From assembly GCF_011064615.1 (NCBI RefSeq), contig NZ_JAALJH010000029.1, positions 31,364 to 95,363 of the forward strand: a stretch of 64,000 nt of DNA, given 5' to 3'. A model generated the notes under the pieces. It had not been told where the DNA came from, made no database searches, and saw only the letters and a list, made by a program, of their open reading frames with translations. The translations under genes and the position numbers were made by a program. The DNA comes from Aquisphaera insulae. GTDB lineage: Bacteria; Planctomycetota; Planctomycetia; Isosphaerales; Isosphaeraceae. Below are positions 25,784-34,833 of this stretch, in pieces (position 1 is the first letter of the stretch; the number at the start of each line of letters is the position of its first letter).

Positions 25784-28111
25784 TCAGGAGACGAGCCGGC
25801 GAACTTGCTCCGCCGTCCTCGCCTCGAGCAGCTCGCGGCCGATCGCCGAGAGGCTCCCCGGATCTCGCTTCGCGAGCAGCCGGCGGATGGCCGGTACGCG
25901 GTCAACCGCCATGCTCAGCGAATCCACCCCGAGGGCGGCGAGGACCACGGCCCCTTCGTGATGAGAGGCCATCTCGCCGCAGACGGAGACCGGACGCCCG
26001 GCACGATGGGCCGAGGCGATCATCTCTCCTATCATTCGCACGAGTCCCGGGTGAAGCAAGTCGTCTTCCTGCGCACCCACCGGATCTTCCCGGCCAATCC
26101 CCATCGCCGACGCGATCAGGTCATTCGTCCCCAGGGCCACGAAATCGACGCGACTTGACCATTCCTCGACCATCGGGGCGACCGCCGCCACCTCGATCAT
26201 CATCCCCAGCGGGACCTGGCTGTCGAACGGCAGGCCCTCGGCCTGGAGCTCGCGGCGGGCCTCCTCCACGGTCTCGAGTGCGAACTCGAGCAGGCGCGGA
26301 CGCGTCACCAGGGGGACCAGGAGCCGGACCGGGCCGCAGGCGCCGGCTCGCAGGATGGCCCGGACCTGCTCCTTGAACAGCCGCTGCAAGATCGGGGACT
26401 CGAGCACGAGCCGCCAGTCGAGCTTCTGCGCGGCGGACTGGCTCGAGGCCGCGCCTTGCCCCAGCTTGTCCGGCCGGAGGTCGAACGTCCGGATCGTCGC
26501 CGGACGGCCGTGGAGCGACTCCACCAGCTTGCGGTAGATCTCGAACTGCTCCTCCTCCGTCGGCAGCGTCCGCCGCGCCAGGAAGAGCATCTCCGACCGA
26601 TACAGGCCCACCCCCTGCGCGCCGTAGGCGCAGACCCTGGCGGCCTCGCTCAGGAGGTTGACATTGGCCTCCACCCGGGGCAGGCCGGGAAGGCCCTGAT
26701 CGGCGTCCTGCCGCGCGTGCCCCCGTTCCCCGAGGTCGCCGTTCAGTGGGGCGGTGCCGTTGAGGCCGACGTCGCTCCGGGGTTCACGCGCGTCGGGCCC
26801 TTCGCCCCGTTCGTCCGTCGACGGGTCGATGACGATGCGTCCGGCCGTGCCGTCGATCTGGAGGAGCTGACCATCCTCCACGCAGTCCAGCAGGCCCTCG
26901 ATCCGGCCGACCATCGGGATCCCCAGGCTGCGGGCGATGATCACGGCGTGGCTCTGCGGCCCGCCGTGCTCCACGACCACACCGTCCAGGTGATCGAGAT
27001 CGACCGCGAAGAGGTCGAGCACGGACGCCTCATGGGCCACCAGGATCAGCCGCCCCTCGCCGGGCTGGTCCGTCGCCTCGTCCTCGGTGGGGCGGAGGTG
27101 CCAGAGGATCCGGCGGAAGACGTCCTTGATGTCGAAGATCCGCTCCCGGAAATACGGATTGGAGAGCTTCTGGAAGGTGGCGATGTACTTGTCGAGCGTC
27201 CGGACGACGGCGCTCTCGGCGGAGGCGTCGGGGCCGAGGCAGGCGGCCAGGTCCCGCTCCACCGTGCTGTCCTGGAGGATCATGAGCTGGGCCTGGAGGA
27301 TCGCGCCGTGATCCTCGCCGACGAGCAGCGAAATCTTGCGGCTGAGCCGGGTGATCTCTTCCCGGGCGGCGTCCATGGCCCGGCGGAGCCGCTGGCCCTC
27401 GACCGCGAGGTCGCAGCCGGTCGCACCGGCGGCCGCCGCCGGCTCCGCCTTCTGGCCGATCACATAGGCCCGCCCCAGTCCCGAGCCCGGCGACAGGGGG
27501 AGCCCGTCGAGCCGCCGGGGCGGCCGGGCGCGGTCCTCGGCGTCCGCCGCGGCCTCGTCCACGTGCGCGGCGGCCACGCTCTCCAGCATCCGGGCCCCGG
27601 AGACGAGCGGGGCGAGCTGCGAACCGACCGTGATCAGCATCCGGATCTCGTTGGGCGAGAACGGCCGCCTCTCCGCGGTCTGGACCACCAGCACCCCCTG
27701 GATGCTCGCCGATTCGATGACCGGCACGCCCAGGAAGGAGTGGTACGGATCCTCCCCGGCCTCGGGGAAATACTTGAATCGATGATGCGTGAAGGCGTCC
27801 GCCTCCATGATCGGGCTCATCCGCTCGGCCACCAGTCCCGTCAGCCCCTCGGAGAGCTTCATCCTCACCCGGCCCACGCTCGAGGCGTCCAGCCCGACCG
27901 TCGCCGCCAGCACCAGGTCCCCCGATTCCGGCTCGATCAGGTAGACCGAGGCCACGTCCGTCGCGAATCGCTTCTGGATCAGCCGGACGATGTTATCGAG
28001 CGTCTCGTGAGGATTGTGCGAGTGCGAGATCAACTGGCTGACTTCTTCCAGGGTCAGCAGCAGGGAGCTCTCGTGGGCCGGTGCCAGGGCGGTATCCGCG
28101 AAATGATCCAT
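25784..28111 (-). CDS. ptsP: GAF-PTS enzyme I (phosphoenolpyruvate-protein phosphotransferase, PtsP type)
   Basis: The 775-residue protein has an N-terminal GAF domain (about 25-175; LIQKRFATDVASVYLIEPES). Enzyme I elements follow: an HPr-binding helical domain, the phosphohistidine loop with H388 (GGPQSHAVIIARSLGIPMV), and a PEP-binding barrel with DFVALGTNDLIASAMGIGRE and C711 in VCGEMASHH. This is the EI-Ntr layout, in which PEP phosphate is passed to NPr and EIIA-Ntr for regulation rather than sugar uptake. No HPr or EIIA gene is in the window. The family's usual RTLDIGGDK is RTFDLRPDKLG here. A sigma-54 promoter lies about 90 nt upstream. Confidence 0.93.
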   Translation of the reverse strand: MDHFADTALAPAHESSLLLTLEEVSQLISHSHNPHETLDNIVRLIQKRFATDVASVYLIEPESGDLVLAATVGLDASSVGRVRMKLSEGLTGLVAERMSPIMEADAFTHHRFKYFPEAGEDPYHSFLGVPVIESASIQGVLVVQTAERRPFSPNEIRMLITVGSQLAPLVSGARMLESVAAAHVDEAAADAEDRARPPRRLDGLPLSPGSGLGRAYVIGQKAEPAAAAGATGCDLAVEGQRLRRAMDAAREEITRLSRKISLLVGEDHGAILQAQLMILQDSTVERDLAACLGPDASAESAVVRTLDKYIATFQKLSNPYFRERIFDIKDVFRRILWHLRPTEDEATDQPGEGRLILVAHEASVLDLFAVDLDHLDGVVVEHGGPQSHAVIIARSLGIPMVGRIEGLLDCVEDGQLLQIDGTAGRIVIDPSTDERGEGPDAREPRSDVGLNGTAPLNGDLGERGHARQDADQGLPGLPRVEANVNLLSEAARVCAYGAQGVGLYRSEMLFLARRTLPTEEEQFEIYRKLVESLHGRPATIRTFDLRPDKLGQGAASSQSAAQKLDWRLVLESPILQRLFKEQVRAILRAGACGPVRLLVPLVTRPRLLEFALETVEEARRELQAEGLPFDSQVPLGMMIEVAAVAPMVEEWSSRVDFVALGTNDLIASAMGIGREDPVGAQEDDLLHPGLVRMIGEMIASAHRAGRPVSVCGEMASHHEGAVVLAALGVDSLSMAVDRVPAIRRLLAKRDPGSLSAIGRELLEARTAEQVRRLVS

Positions 28112-28399
28112 GTCGTTGGGTCAACGCTCCTCGCGGTCTGAAATCGCTACGGCCCGGCTCGCACGAACCGACGTCCCGGGAACCAGCGCGGGAGATTTAG
28201 CAATGGCCGTGCCACTACCAAAAGTGGAAGACGCGCAATCGTTTGAGACACGACCTCGAGGCGGAAAATCCGTGACCCCGACGGGGATTGAGAAATCCGG
28301 CCGGGTTCCGGGGCTTCCGCGATCGACCGACGGGCGGATTTCTCCTTGAGCCCGGAGAGTTGGCACCGCTTGCAATCACATTGTGCAGTTCGGGCGATC
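28112..28399. other. intergenic region upstream of ptsP
   Basis: These 288 bases separate the ptsP start from the end of the nucleotide-sugar dehydrogenase gene, both on the minus strand. Besides the sigma-54 promoter I see no gene-like frame. The run is less GC-rich than the neighbouring coding DNA. Confidence 0.6.
28199..28214 (-). promoter_or_regulatory. sigma-54 (RpoN) promoter of ptsP
   Basis: Read on the minus strand, 28214-28199 is TGGCACGGCCATTGCT. It matches the -24/-12 consensus TGGCAC-N5-TTGC exactly, with GG and GC separated by 10 nt. Transcription would start near 28188, about 77 nt before the ptsP ATG. Such promoters need an AAA+ activator; none is encoded in the window. Confidence 0.8.
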
Positions 28400-29761
28400 C
28401 TAGGCGCGCACGATCCTTGCACGCAGGTTTTCGAGGCCCCGCAGGGCGTTGCGGGTGTCGACGATGAGGCTCGCGTGGGCGGCGATGCTCGGCCAATCAT
28501 AGGCCGAATGATCGGTGACGACAACCAGGACATCCCGAGATCGGATGTACTCGGGCGTCAGCTCGCGGCTCGACATCGCCGGGTTCGGGTAATGACGCAT
28601 GGGGGGAAGAGTCGGGATGTGCGGGTCGTTGTAGTCCACGTCCGCACCCTTCTTGCGGAGCCGGTCCAGGAGCTCGAACCCCGGGGACTCGCGGGGGTCA
28701 TCCACATCCTTCTTGTAGGCCATGCCCAGGAGCGTGATCTTGCTCCCCCTGAGGGGCTTCGCCGCGTCGTTGAGCGCGTCGGCAATCCGCCCGACGACGT
28801 AGGCGGGCATGGACGTGTTGATCTCGCCGGCGAGCTCGATGAACCGGGTCGCCATCCCGTGCTTGCGGGCCACCCAGGTGAGGTAGAAGGGGTCGATCGG
28901 GATGCAGTGGCCCCCCAGGCCGGGTCCGGGGTAGAACGCGCTGAAGCCGAACGGCTTGCTGCGGGCGGCCTCGATCACCTCCCAGACGTTGATGCCCATC
29001 CGGTCGTAAAGGACCTTCAGCTCGTTGACCAGCGCGATGTTGATCGCGCGGTAGGTGTTCTCGAGGATCTTGCAGGCCTCCGCGACCTCCGGGCTGGAGA
29101 CCGGCACGACCCGGACCACGACCTTCCCGTACAGGGTCGCGGCCAGCTCCAGCGCCGGGGGGTCCAGGCCGCCCACGACCTTCGGGATGGTGGGTGCGGA
29201 GAACTGCGGGTTGCCGGGATCCTCGCGCTCCGGGCTGAAGGCCAGGAAGAAGTCGCGGCCGGCACTCAGGCCGCTCGCCTCGAGGATCGGCAGGACGACC
29301 TCGCGGGTCGTCCCCGGGTAGGTCGTGCTCTCCAGGACGACGAGCTGTCCGGGCCGGAGCCGCGCGGCGATGGCCTCGGCGGACCTGATGATGTAGGTCA
29401 GGTCCGGCTCGCGGGCCTCGGTCAGCGGGGTCGGGACGCAGATGATGACGGCGTCGGGCTCGCCCAGCCGGCCGAAGTCCGAGGTGGCCTCGAAGCCCTG
29501 CTCGCGCATCGAGCGGACGGTCTCGTCGCTGATGTGGCCGATGTAGCTCCGGCCGGCCGCGAGCTTCTCCACCTTGGACGCGTCCACGTCGAAGCCGAGG
29601 ACCGCGACCTTCTTCTCCGTGAACGCCCGCGCCAGGGGGAGCCCCACGTAGCCCAGGCCGATGATCCCGACCCGGACCGACCCGGCGCGGATCCTCTCCA
29701 TCAGCTCGGCCGCATGGTCATGGGCCTTCGGGGTCTCGACCTGATCTTGCCGGCTCGCCAT
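28400..29761 (-). CDS. nucleotide-sugar (UDP-GlcNAc/UDP-ManNAc type) 6-dehydrogenase
   Basis: The ATG at 29761 (MASRQDQVETPK) has GGAGAG just upstream and gives 453 residues; the longer start 39 nt upstream lacks a site. The NAD-binding Rossmann motif is GIIGLGYVGLPLARAF. The catalytic cysteine lies in GPGLGGHCIPIDPFYL, and the C-terminal domain has LGMAYKKDVDDPRESPG. This is the WecC/WbpA/Tua-type family that oxidises UDP-hexosamines to uronic acids for surface polysaccharide. It stands alone, with no glycosyltransferases nearby, so the exact substrate (GlcNAc versus ManNAc) is unresolved. Confidence 0.92.
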   Translation of the reverse strand: MASRQDQVETPKAHDHAAELMERIRAGSVRVGIIGLGYVGLPLARAFTEKKVAVLGFDVDASKVEKLAAGRSYIGHISDETVRSMREQGFEATSDFGRLGEPDAVIICVPTPLTEAREPDLTYIIRSAEAIAARLRPGQLVVLESTTYPGTTREVVLPILEASGLSAGRDFFLAFSPEREDPGNPQFSAPTIPKVVGGLDPPALELAATLYGKVVVRVVPVSSPEVAEACKILENTYRAINIALVNELKVLYDRMGINVWEVIEAARSKPFGFSAFYPGPGLGGHCIPIDPFYLTWVARKHGMATRFIELAGEINTSMPAYVVGRIADALNDAAKPLRGSKITLLGMAYKKDVDDPRESPGFELLDRLRKKGADVDYNDPHIPTLPPMRHYPNPAMSSRELTPEYIRSRDVLVVVTDHSAYDWPSIAAHASLIVDTRNALRGLENLRARIVRA

Positions 29762-30437
29762 GACTCTCCGATTCCCGGCAAAAAGGGCGACGTCATCCAT
29801 CGCCGCGCCGGGACCTCTGAATCTATCGATTCGCGGCCGGGTTGGGGAGTGAGGAGTGGCCCGGCCACTCGAGGTCTCGGATCCAGGGCCGCGGCTTGGC
29901 TTCGGTCGTCACCCGGACTGCTTCGAAAGCCTCGCCGCAAGTCCTTGCGTCGCAAGGGCCTGGTCTCGGTTTTCGATTGGCTTCGCTCCCCCCCCGCCGG
30001 GACATGAAACTTCGTCCGGGCTTGCACTCGGAGTCTTAAATGGATCGTGGCAAAGCGACGCGATCGCATCGTACGCCAGTCGGGATCGTTTGCCCGGCCC
30101 CGGCCTTCTCGCTCGCGCGTGGAACGAACCCGCCCGGCTCCGTCCCTTCGCGACAGCCTCGACTCGACGCGTCCCCATCGATCGTCCCGGCCGCATGTCA
30201 TCGCGGCGGATCTCCCCGGCCTCTGCGTCCCGGTGGCCCTTGGCGCGCACGCTCCTTGCGAATGAAGTCCCTACAAGGAGAGTGCGCCATGTTTCGGACT
30301 TTTCGTTCGCCTCCCTGATGATTTTTCGGGCCGGATGCCGATGGCAGGCCGCAGGATCGTCAGAATCGGACCAGTTCGCCAGGGAGCCAAGTCTTCTGCA
30401 CCCATGACCAGGACGGAGGCTGGCCCGGAGTCGGGGG
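29762..30437. other. gene-free region with palindromes
   Basis: About 675 bases lie between the dehydrogenase start and the end of the DUF499 gene. Two odd-centred palindromes are present: GAGTGGCC-C-GGCCACTC (29854-29870) and CCTTGCG-T-CGCAAGG (29943-29957). The first lies about 95 nt upstream of the dehydrogenase and may be an operator. A tiny frame at 30289-30318 has a good ribosome site (see findings). Longer frames here have Arg/Ser-rich shadow composition and are not called. Confidence 0.55.
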
Positions 30438-33257
30438 CTATTCCCATGACCGCGTCTTGAAGCCCAGGCTCGCCGCGTTCTCGCTCACCGCGCGACGCAC
30501 CTGATCGGACGCGCCCTCCGGGAACTCGGCGCTGATTTCCAGGGTGATGCTCAAGGTGGCGTTCGAATCGCCGGCAAGCAGGCTGATGATCTCGTCGGCG
30601 ACCTCCACGAGCTTCACCTTGGCGCCCGCGGGCTTGATCTCGATCGAACCGTGGAAGGCCCGCGGCTTCTTCAACGGAGGCGGGGGGGGGGGCGGCGGAG
30701 GCGTGATGATGGGGCCCGGGCCGCTTCCGGGGATGGGTCCGGGACCCTCGCCTCCCTTGCCGCCGACCGGACCCTCCGGCGGCTTGAGCTTCGCCTCATA
30801 CCGCCGGGCGGCCTCGGGCTCGATGAGGAGGAGGGTGTCGTCGAGCTGGACGTTGCCGTCGCCGAACTGGAATCCCAGGTAGGTCTCGCCGTCCTGGCCG
30901 AGGGCCGTGCCGAAGAAGTCGCGGGACGAGGCACCGGTGCGGATGGCCTGGGCGAGGGTCTGCCGGTGCTTGAGCCTTGGCAGGTAGAGATACCGCAGCG
31001 AGTCCTCCCAGAAGGCCATGGCGCCGGCGGCGGTCTTGCCCCCCTTCCAGTAGAGCTCCTTCAGCTTCGAGCAGAGGTGGATCGGCGACCAGACGTCGAT
31101 GACCAGCTCGTTCTCGCGGCAGGTCCGCTCGATCTCCTCGGCCGCGTGGCCGCTCGTCGTGTTGAGCGGGAACGACTCGACCCGGGGCGAGGTCTCGGTC
31201 GCGTCGTCCAGGACCGGGCAGAGGAGCCACCGGAAGCACTCGCGGGCCGCCCGGGGGAGCACGGCCGCCGCCGCCGCGGCCTCCTTCTCCGCCTGCTTGC
31301 GCTGGATCATGTCGATGTTGAGCCGGCCCTCGTTCACGTCATTGACGATGCTCGACCAGGCCAGGGCCACCCGGGTGGCGTCCCGGAGCCGGTTCAGCAC
31401 GACGCCGTCCGCGGCCAGGAAGAGGAGCCGGTTGGCCCGGTGCCGGGGCTGGGAACCGTGCATCCGCAGGTGCTCGAGCAGGCCGCCGACGGCCTGGGAG
31501 GGATCTTCCTTGAGGAACGGCTGCTCGGGGGGGAGCACGACGAGCCGAAGCGCGCCGTCGTCGGGCACGTCCGAATGGGGCGTGAAGACGTGGACGCCCT
31601 CGAAGGGGGAGGCATTGGCGAGGAGCTTGCGGGTGGTCTCCTCGATCTTCTTGCGGACGTCGGTCTTGAGGTCGAACCGCTGCTTTCGGTCCTCCATCTC
31701 GCGGCGGAGGTTGGCGCGGACGTCGAACCAGAACCGGGTCGCGGCGGCGGCCTTGTCGCCGGAGCTGTTCAGGTAGTGGAGCCGGTCGGCCAGCCGGCCC
31801 AGGGCGTCGGCGTAGACCGCCGTGGTCTGGCCCGGCTGGAGGCAGCCCAGCAGGACCCGGCCCCGGTCCAGGCCGCGGATCCCGGGCCTGGCCGCCACGC
31901 TCGCCGGCGCGGAGCCGAGGAAGAGCGTCCGGGCGACCCGCCGGGCCGCGTTCACCTGGCCGAACCGCGGCTCCTTGCCCTCGAGCTCGGTGGTCTCCGC
32001 GCGGTCGCCGTCGATGTCCTTCTCGATGACCGCGTCCCAGGCCGGGGAGAGGAGATAGGTCATCTCGTTGCGGACGTCGCCGTCGGCCAGCGGCAGGCTG
32101 CCGGGGAGGATCAGGAGGTCCTTGTTGTCGGCCTTCCAGAGGCGGGCGATCACCTTGGCCATCAGCTTCAGGACGCCGCGGGTGCGCTGGAAGCCGTCGA
32201 TCGTGGACCAGTCCTCGTAGAGCCGGTCGAAGACCTCGGGGTGGATCGGGTACGCCTGCGTCAGCCGGTCCAGGTAGCGGCCCTCCTGGGTCTCGCTCGG
32301 GAGCTTCGCCCCCTCGGCGACGTAGGCGTCGGCGAAGCCGCGGCAGACCTCGTCCCGGGCCTTCAGGTCCTTGATCGGCTCGAACAGGCGGCGGCGGACG
32401 ATCTCGAACGCCTCCTCGCTGCCGACCGGCTTCCAGAGGGCCTGGACCCGGCCGAAGGTCTTCTCGAGCGCCCGCAGCGCCGCCACGCCGCGGGTCGAGC
32501 CGGCCTCGATGTCGGACTCGGGCAGGCTCGCCAGCAGGACGGCCGTGGGGACCAGCTTGGCCGCCTCGGTCAGGGCCTGGAGGAACGAGAGGTTGCTGTC
32601 GTACGTGCCGCCGGAGAGGGGGACGCGGTCCGGGAACTGGCGGATGTAGGCGACCAGCTCATCCATCAGGATGACGCAGGGGGCGAACGTCTCCAGCAGC
32701 GTCCGGAGGACATCCTTGCCGGGCGAGGTGCCGTTGTCGTCGGCCTCCTTCACGAGAGACAGCCCGTCGCCGCCGCCGAGCTGCCAGGCGAGCTCGCCCC
32801 AGAGCGTCTTCACGGTGGTCTTGCCGTGCTTCCACGGCTGGCCCGGGGCGTGGGCGGTGCCGTCGAGGACAGCGACCCGGGTGGGAGGCAGGTCCATGAG
32901 CCCGGCCCGCTCGATCAGGGTGGGGATGCCCTGAAGCTCCGAGATCGGGCACTTCCGCGCGGCCAGGTGGAGCGCGGCGAGCATCGTGTGCGTCTTGCCG
33001 CCGCCGAAGGCGGTCTGGAGCTGGATGACCGGCTCGCCCCCGCGCCCGCTCAGCCGCTGGGCGACCTGGGTCAGCAGCAGCCGCATCCCCTCGGTGATGT
33101 AGGTCCGCTCGAAGAACGCCCGCGCGTCCTGGTACTCGCCGGCCGCCTTGCCCGAATGCACCGCCGTGATATCGGCGGCGAACTCCGCCTGGAGGAAGGT
33201 CCCCTTGAGCACGTCGCCGTGGGGGACCGCGACCTCACGCCAGGGCTTCAGATGCAT
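30438..33257 (-). CDS. DUF499 family P-loop ATPase (defence-associated)
   Basis: The start is the ATG at 33257 (MHLKPWREVAVPHGD), 11 nt after the previous stop and with GAGGA over that stop codon. The longer frame shadows the upstream gene. The 939-residue protein has a Walker A at QTAFGGGKTH (K88), a Walker-B-like CVILMDELVAYIRQ near residue 195, and a Gly/Pro-rich hinge near residue 850 that holds a run of prolines. The C-terminal domain is of DUF499 type (HGSIEIKPAGAKVKLVEVAD). DUF499 ATPases occur with DUF1156 methylases and helicases in defence islands. Probable role: large ATP-driven scaffold or motor of the system. Last gene of the five-gene operon. Confidence 0.9.
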   Translation of the reverse strand: MHLKPWREVAVPHGDVLKGTFLQAEFAADITAVHSGKAAGEYQDARAFFERTYITEGMRLLLTQVAQRLSGRGGEPVIQLQTAFGGGKTHTMLAALHLAARKCPISELQGIPTLIERAGLMDLPPTRVAVLDGTAHAPGQPWKHGKTTVKTLWGELAWQLGGGDGLSLVKEADDNGTSPGKDVLRTLLETFAPCVILMDELVAYIRQFPDRVPLSGGTYDSNLSFLQALTEAAKLVPTAVLLASLPESDIEAGSTRGVAALRALEKTFGRVQALWKPVGSEEAFEIVRRRLFEPIKDLKARDEVCRGFADAYVAEGAKLPSETQEGRYLDRLTQAYPIHPEVFDRLYEDWSTIDGFQRTRGVLKLMAKVIARLWKADNKDLLILPGSLPLADGDVRNEMTYLLSPAWDAVIEKDIDGDRAETTELEGKEPRFGQVNAARRVARTLFLGSAPASVAARPGIRGLDRGRVLLGCLQPGQTTAVYADALGRLADRLHYLNSSGDKAAAATRFWFDVRANLRREMEDRKQRFDLKTDVRKKIEETTRKLLANASPFEGVHVFTPHSDVPDDGALRLVVLPPEQPFLKEDPSQAVGGLLEHLRMHGSQPRHRANRLLFLAADGVVLNRLRDATRVALAWSSIVNDVNEGRLNIDMIQRKQAEKEAAAAAAVLPRAARECFRWLLCPVLDDATETSPRVESFPLNTTSGHAAEEIERTCRENELVIDVWSPIHLCSKLKELYWKGGKTAAGAMAFWEDSLRYLYLPRLKHRQTLAQAIRTGASSRDFFGTALGQDGETYLGFQFGDGNVQLDDTLLLIEPEAARRYEAKLKPPEGPVGGKGGEGPGPIPGSGPGPIITPPPPPPPPPLKKPRAFHGSIEIKPAGAKVKLVEVADEIISLLAGDSNATLSITLEISAEFPEGASDQVRRAVSENAASLGFKTRSWE

Positions 33258-33268
33258 GGCCTGTGTCC

Positions 33269-33784
33269 TCACGCCCGGCGCACGGTCCAGCCGAAACTCC
33301 GACCGTCGTTCAGGCTGGCGATGCGGGGGTGGTTGTCGATGGCTCGGAGTCGTTCCTTGAGTTTCAGGACGAGCTTGCTGACGTCTTCCGTCGGATGCAA
33401 CCTCGTGGGGTTGCGGGGTTGCTCCAGGTGCAGCACCACCTTCACGTCCCGGCATTGCAGCGCGAGGGACGCGAACCCAGCCTCGTCTTCCTTCGTCGCC
33501 CGCCATCTGGCGGCTGCCAGGCCGGCGAGCGTGTCGCGCACCTTGATCACGATCTCCTCGACGAGCTCCAGGTTCTTCTGCCGGGGCGCGACCTCGTAAT
33601 CCTTGATCTCGATCAGCCAGAGGCAATCCCGGGATGAGGATGGAAAGGCGACCAGATCGACCCCCTTGCAACCGCCGCCGACGCTCTGGAAAGACCGGAT
33701 GTAGTAGGTCCACGCGTCATACTTCATGGCATTCCAGCCGTCCGGGAAATCGAAGGTCAGCCTCCCCTCGGTGATCGATATCAC
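33269..33784 (-). CDS. small PD-(D/E)XK nuclease-like protein
   Basis: The GTG start at 33784 overlaps the stop of the ATPase gene (GTGA), giving 171 residues. The pattern D43 in KGVDLVAFPSS followed by E59-x-K61 in CLWLIEIKDYE, with beta strands around both, is the core of a PD-(D/E)XK nuclease fold. A helix then follows with KNLELVEEIVIKVRDTLAGL. The C-terminal half contains VVLHLEQP and a short helix. I do not recognise a named family. Tight coupling to the ATPase suggests that the two act together, perhaps as a cutting subunit gated by an SMC-like ATPase. Catalysis is an inference. Confidence 0.78.
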   Translation of the reverse strand: MISITEGRLTFDFPDGWNAMKYDAWTYYIRSFQSVGGGCKGVDLVAFPSSSRDCLWLIEIKDYEVAPRQKNLELVEEIVIKVRDTLAGLAAARWRATKEDEAGFASLALQCRDVKVVLHLEQPRNPTRLHPTEDVSKLVLKLKERLRAIDNHPRIASLNDGRSFGWTVRRA

Positions 33785-34833
33785 TGGGCGGCCTCCGCTT
33801 CCAGGTAGCGATCCGACTGGTTCAGCTCCTCATCAAGGGCCGCGATGTCACCGACATCTTCGATGGCTTCGCCTTGTCGGACGGTCACACCTGCCTCTCC
33901 GGGATGGAGCCCGAAGAAGCGGCGGGACACGGTGGCGAACTCGGAACCGCGGAGCAGGATATCGAGCTCGCGCATCAGGAACAGGCTGTGGGTTGCGATA
34001 ACGACCTGGATGCCGGAGAGGCTCAGTTGGAGGATGGTCCGGGCGATCCGCTTGAGGATTTTCGGGTTCAGGTTTGCTTCCGGCTCGTCCCAGAAGAGGG
34101 AGCCGGACTCGACCAGGGAACCGTTCGCGATCAGGCGGGCGAGCATCGCCAGCTTGCGCATCCCTTCGGCGACCAGGTGAGCTTCCAGGTCGCCGGACCT
34201 GCCCCTCACGTAGAAGCGGTCGTGGTCGAGGATGACCGGTCCGCCCATGGCCTCTTCGAGCGGACGAAGCAGCTCCTGGATTCTTACCACCTTCGCACCG
34301 CGAGCGAGTGGGGCGCCGAGGAGGATGCACGTATCTCTCCAGGTCTCCTCGAAAGGAAGTTCGGTCGTCTCGTAGAGAGAGACGAATCCGGGGTATATGG
34401 TCATGAGCTCGCGGGTCGGGAAGAAGACCGGCGGCTTCCTCTCCCACATGAACGGGTGAAACTGGACGGCGACCTCATCCTGAGACCTGTACTGGAGCTT
34501 GAACTTGAGGACAGGACGATTGGGCCGGAACAGGGCCTCGACTTCGCAGGGTTCCGAATCGTGGCTCCGTCGCACCAGTCGCCCGAGCTCGTCGGGGCGA
34601 AAGACGGCCCGGAGCTTTCGGGCGATCTCGGACTCGAGGTATCGCTGCGTCGGATGAGCCGGAACGTCTTGTTTCCTCGTCGGCGCGACCACGGATTGAA
34701 GGGCGTAAGCGGCCTTCAGCAGATGAGACTTGCCCGTCCCATTCTCCCCCACGACGACGTTCAGGCCGGGGGCGAACGAGAAGTCGGCGTCGGCGAAGAC
34801 GGTGAAGTTCTTGAGGTGGAGTCGGGTCAGCAT
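33781..34833 (-). CDS. AAA/SMC-like ATPase (RecF/OLD-type ABC ATPase domain)
   Basis: The ATG at 34833 shares one base with the stop of the methylase gene (TGATG); a TTG one codon upstream is the alternative. The 350-residue protein opens with LTRLHLKNFTVFADADFSF, typical of RecF/SMC-like ATPases. Walker A is GENGTGKS (K35), Walker B is GSLFWDEPEANLNPK (D249-E250), and IQVVIATHS follows as the switch His. There is no TOPRIM domain, unlike OLD nucleases, and the nuclease function may sit in the next gene. Such ATPases sense DNA ends or phage structures in several defence systems. The stop overlaps the next start. Confidence 0.88.
   Translation of the reverse strand: MLTRLHLKNFTVFADADFSFAPGLNVVVGENGTGKSHLLKAAYALQSVVAPTRKQDVPAHPTQRYLESEIARKLRAVFRPDELGRLVRRSHDSEPCEVEALFRPNRPVLKFKLQYRSQDEVAVQFHPFMWERKPPVFFPTRELMTIYPGFVSLYETTELPFEETWRDTCILLGAPLARGAKVVRIQELLRPLEEAMGGPVILDHDRFYVRGRSGDLEAHLVAEGMRKLAMLARLIANGSLVESGSLFWDEPEANLNPKILKRIARTILQLSLSGIQVVIATHSLFLMRELDILLRGSEFATVSRRFFGLHPGEAGVTVRQGEAIEDVGDIAALDEELNQSDRYLEAEAAQ

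Noticed and set aside
29856..30407. 183-residue plus-strand frame
   Set aside because: Arg/Ser/Pro-rich, crosses two palindromes, no ribosome site and no family-like pattern.
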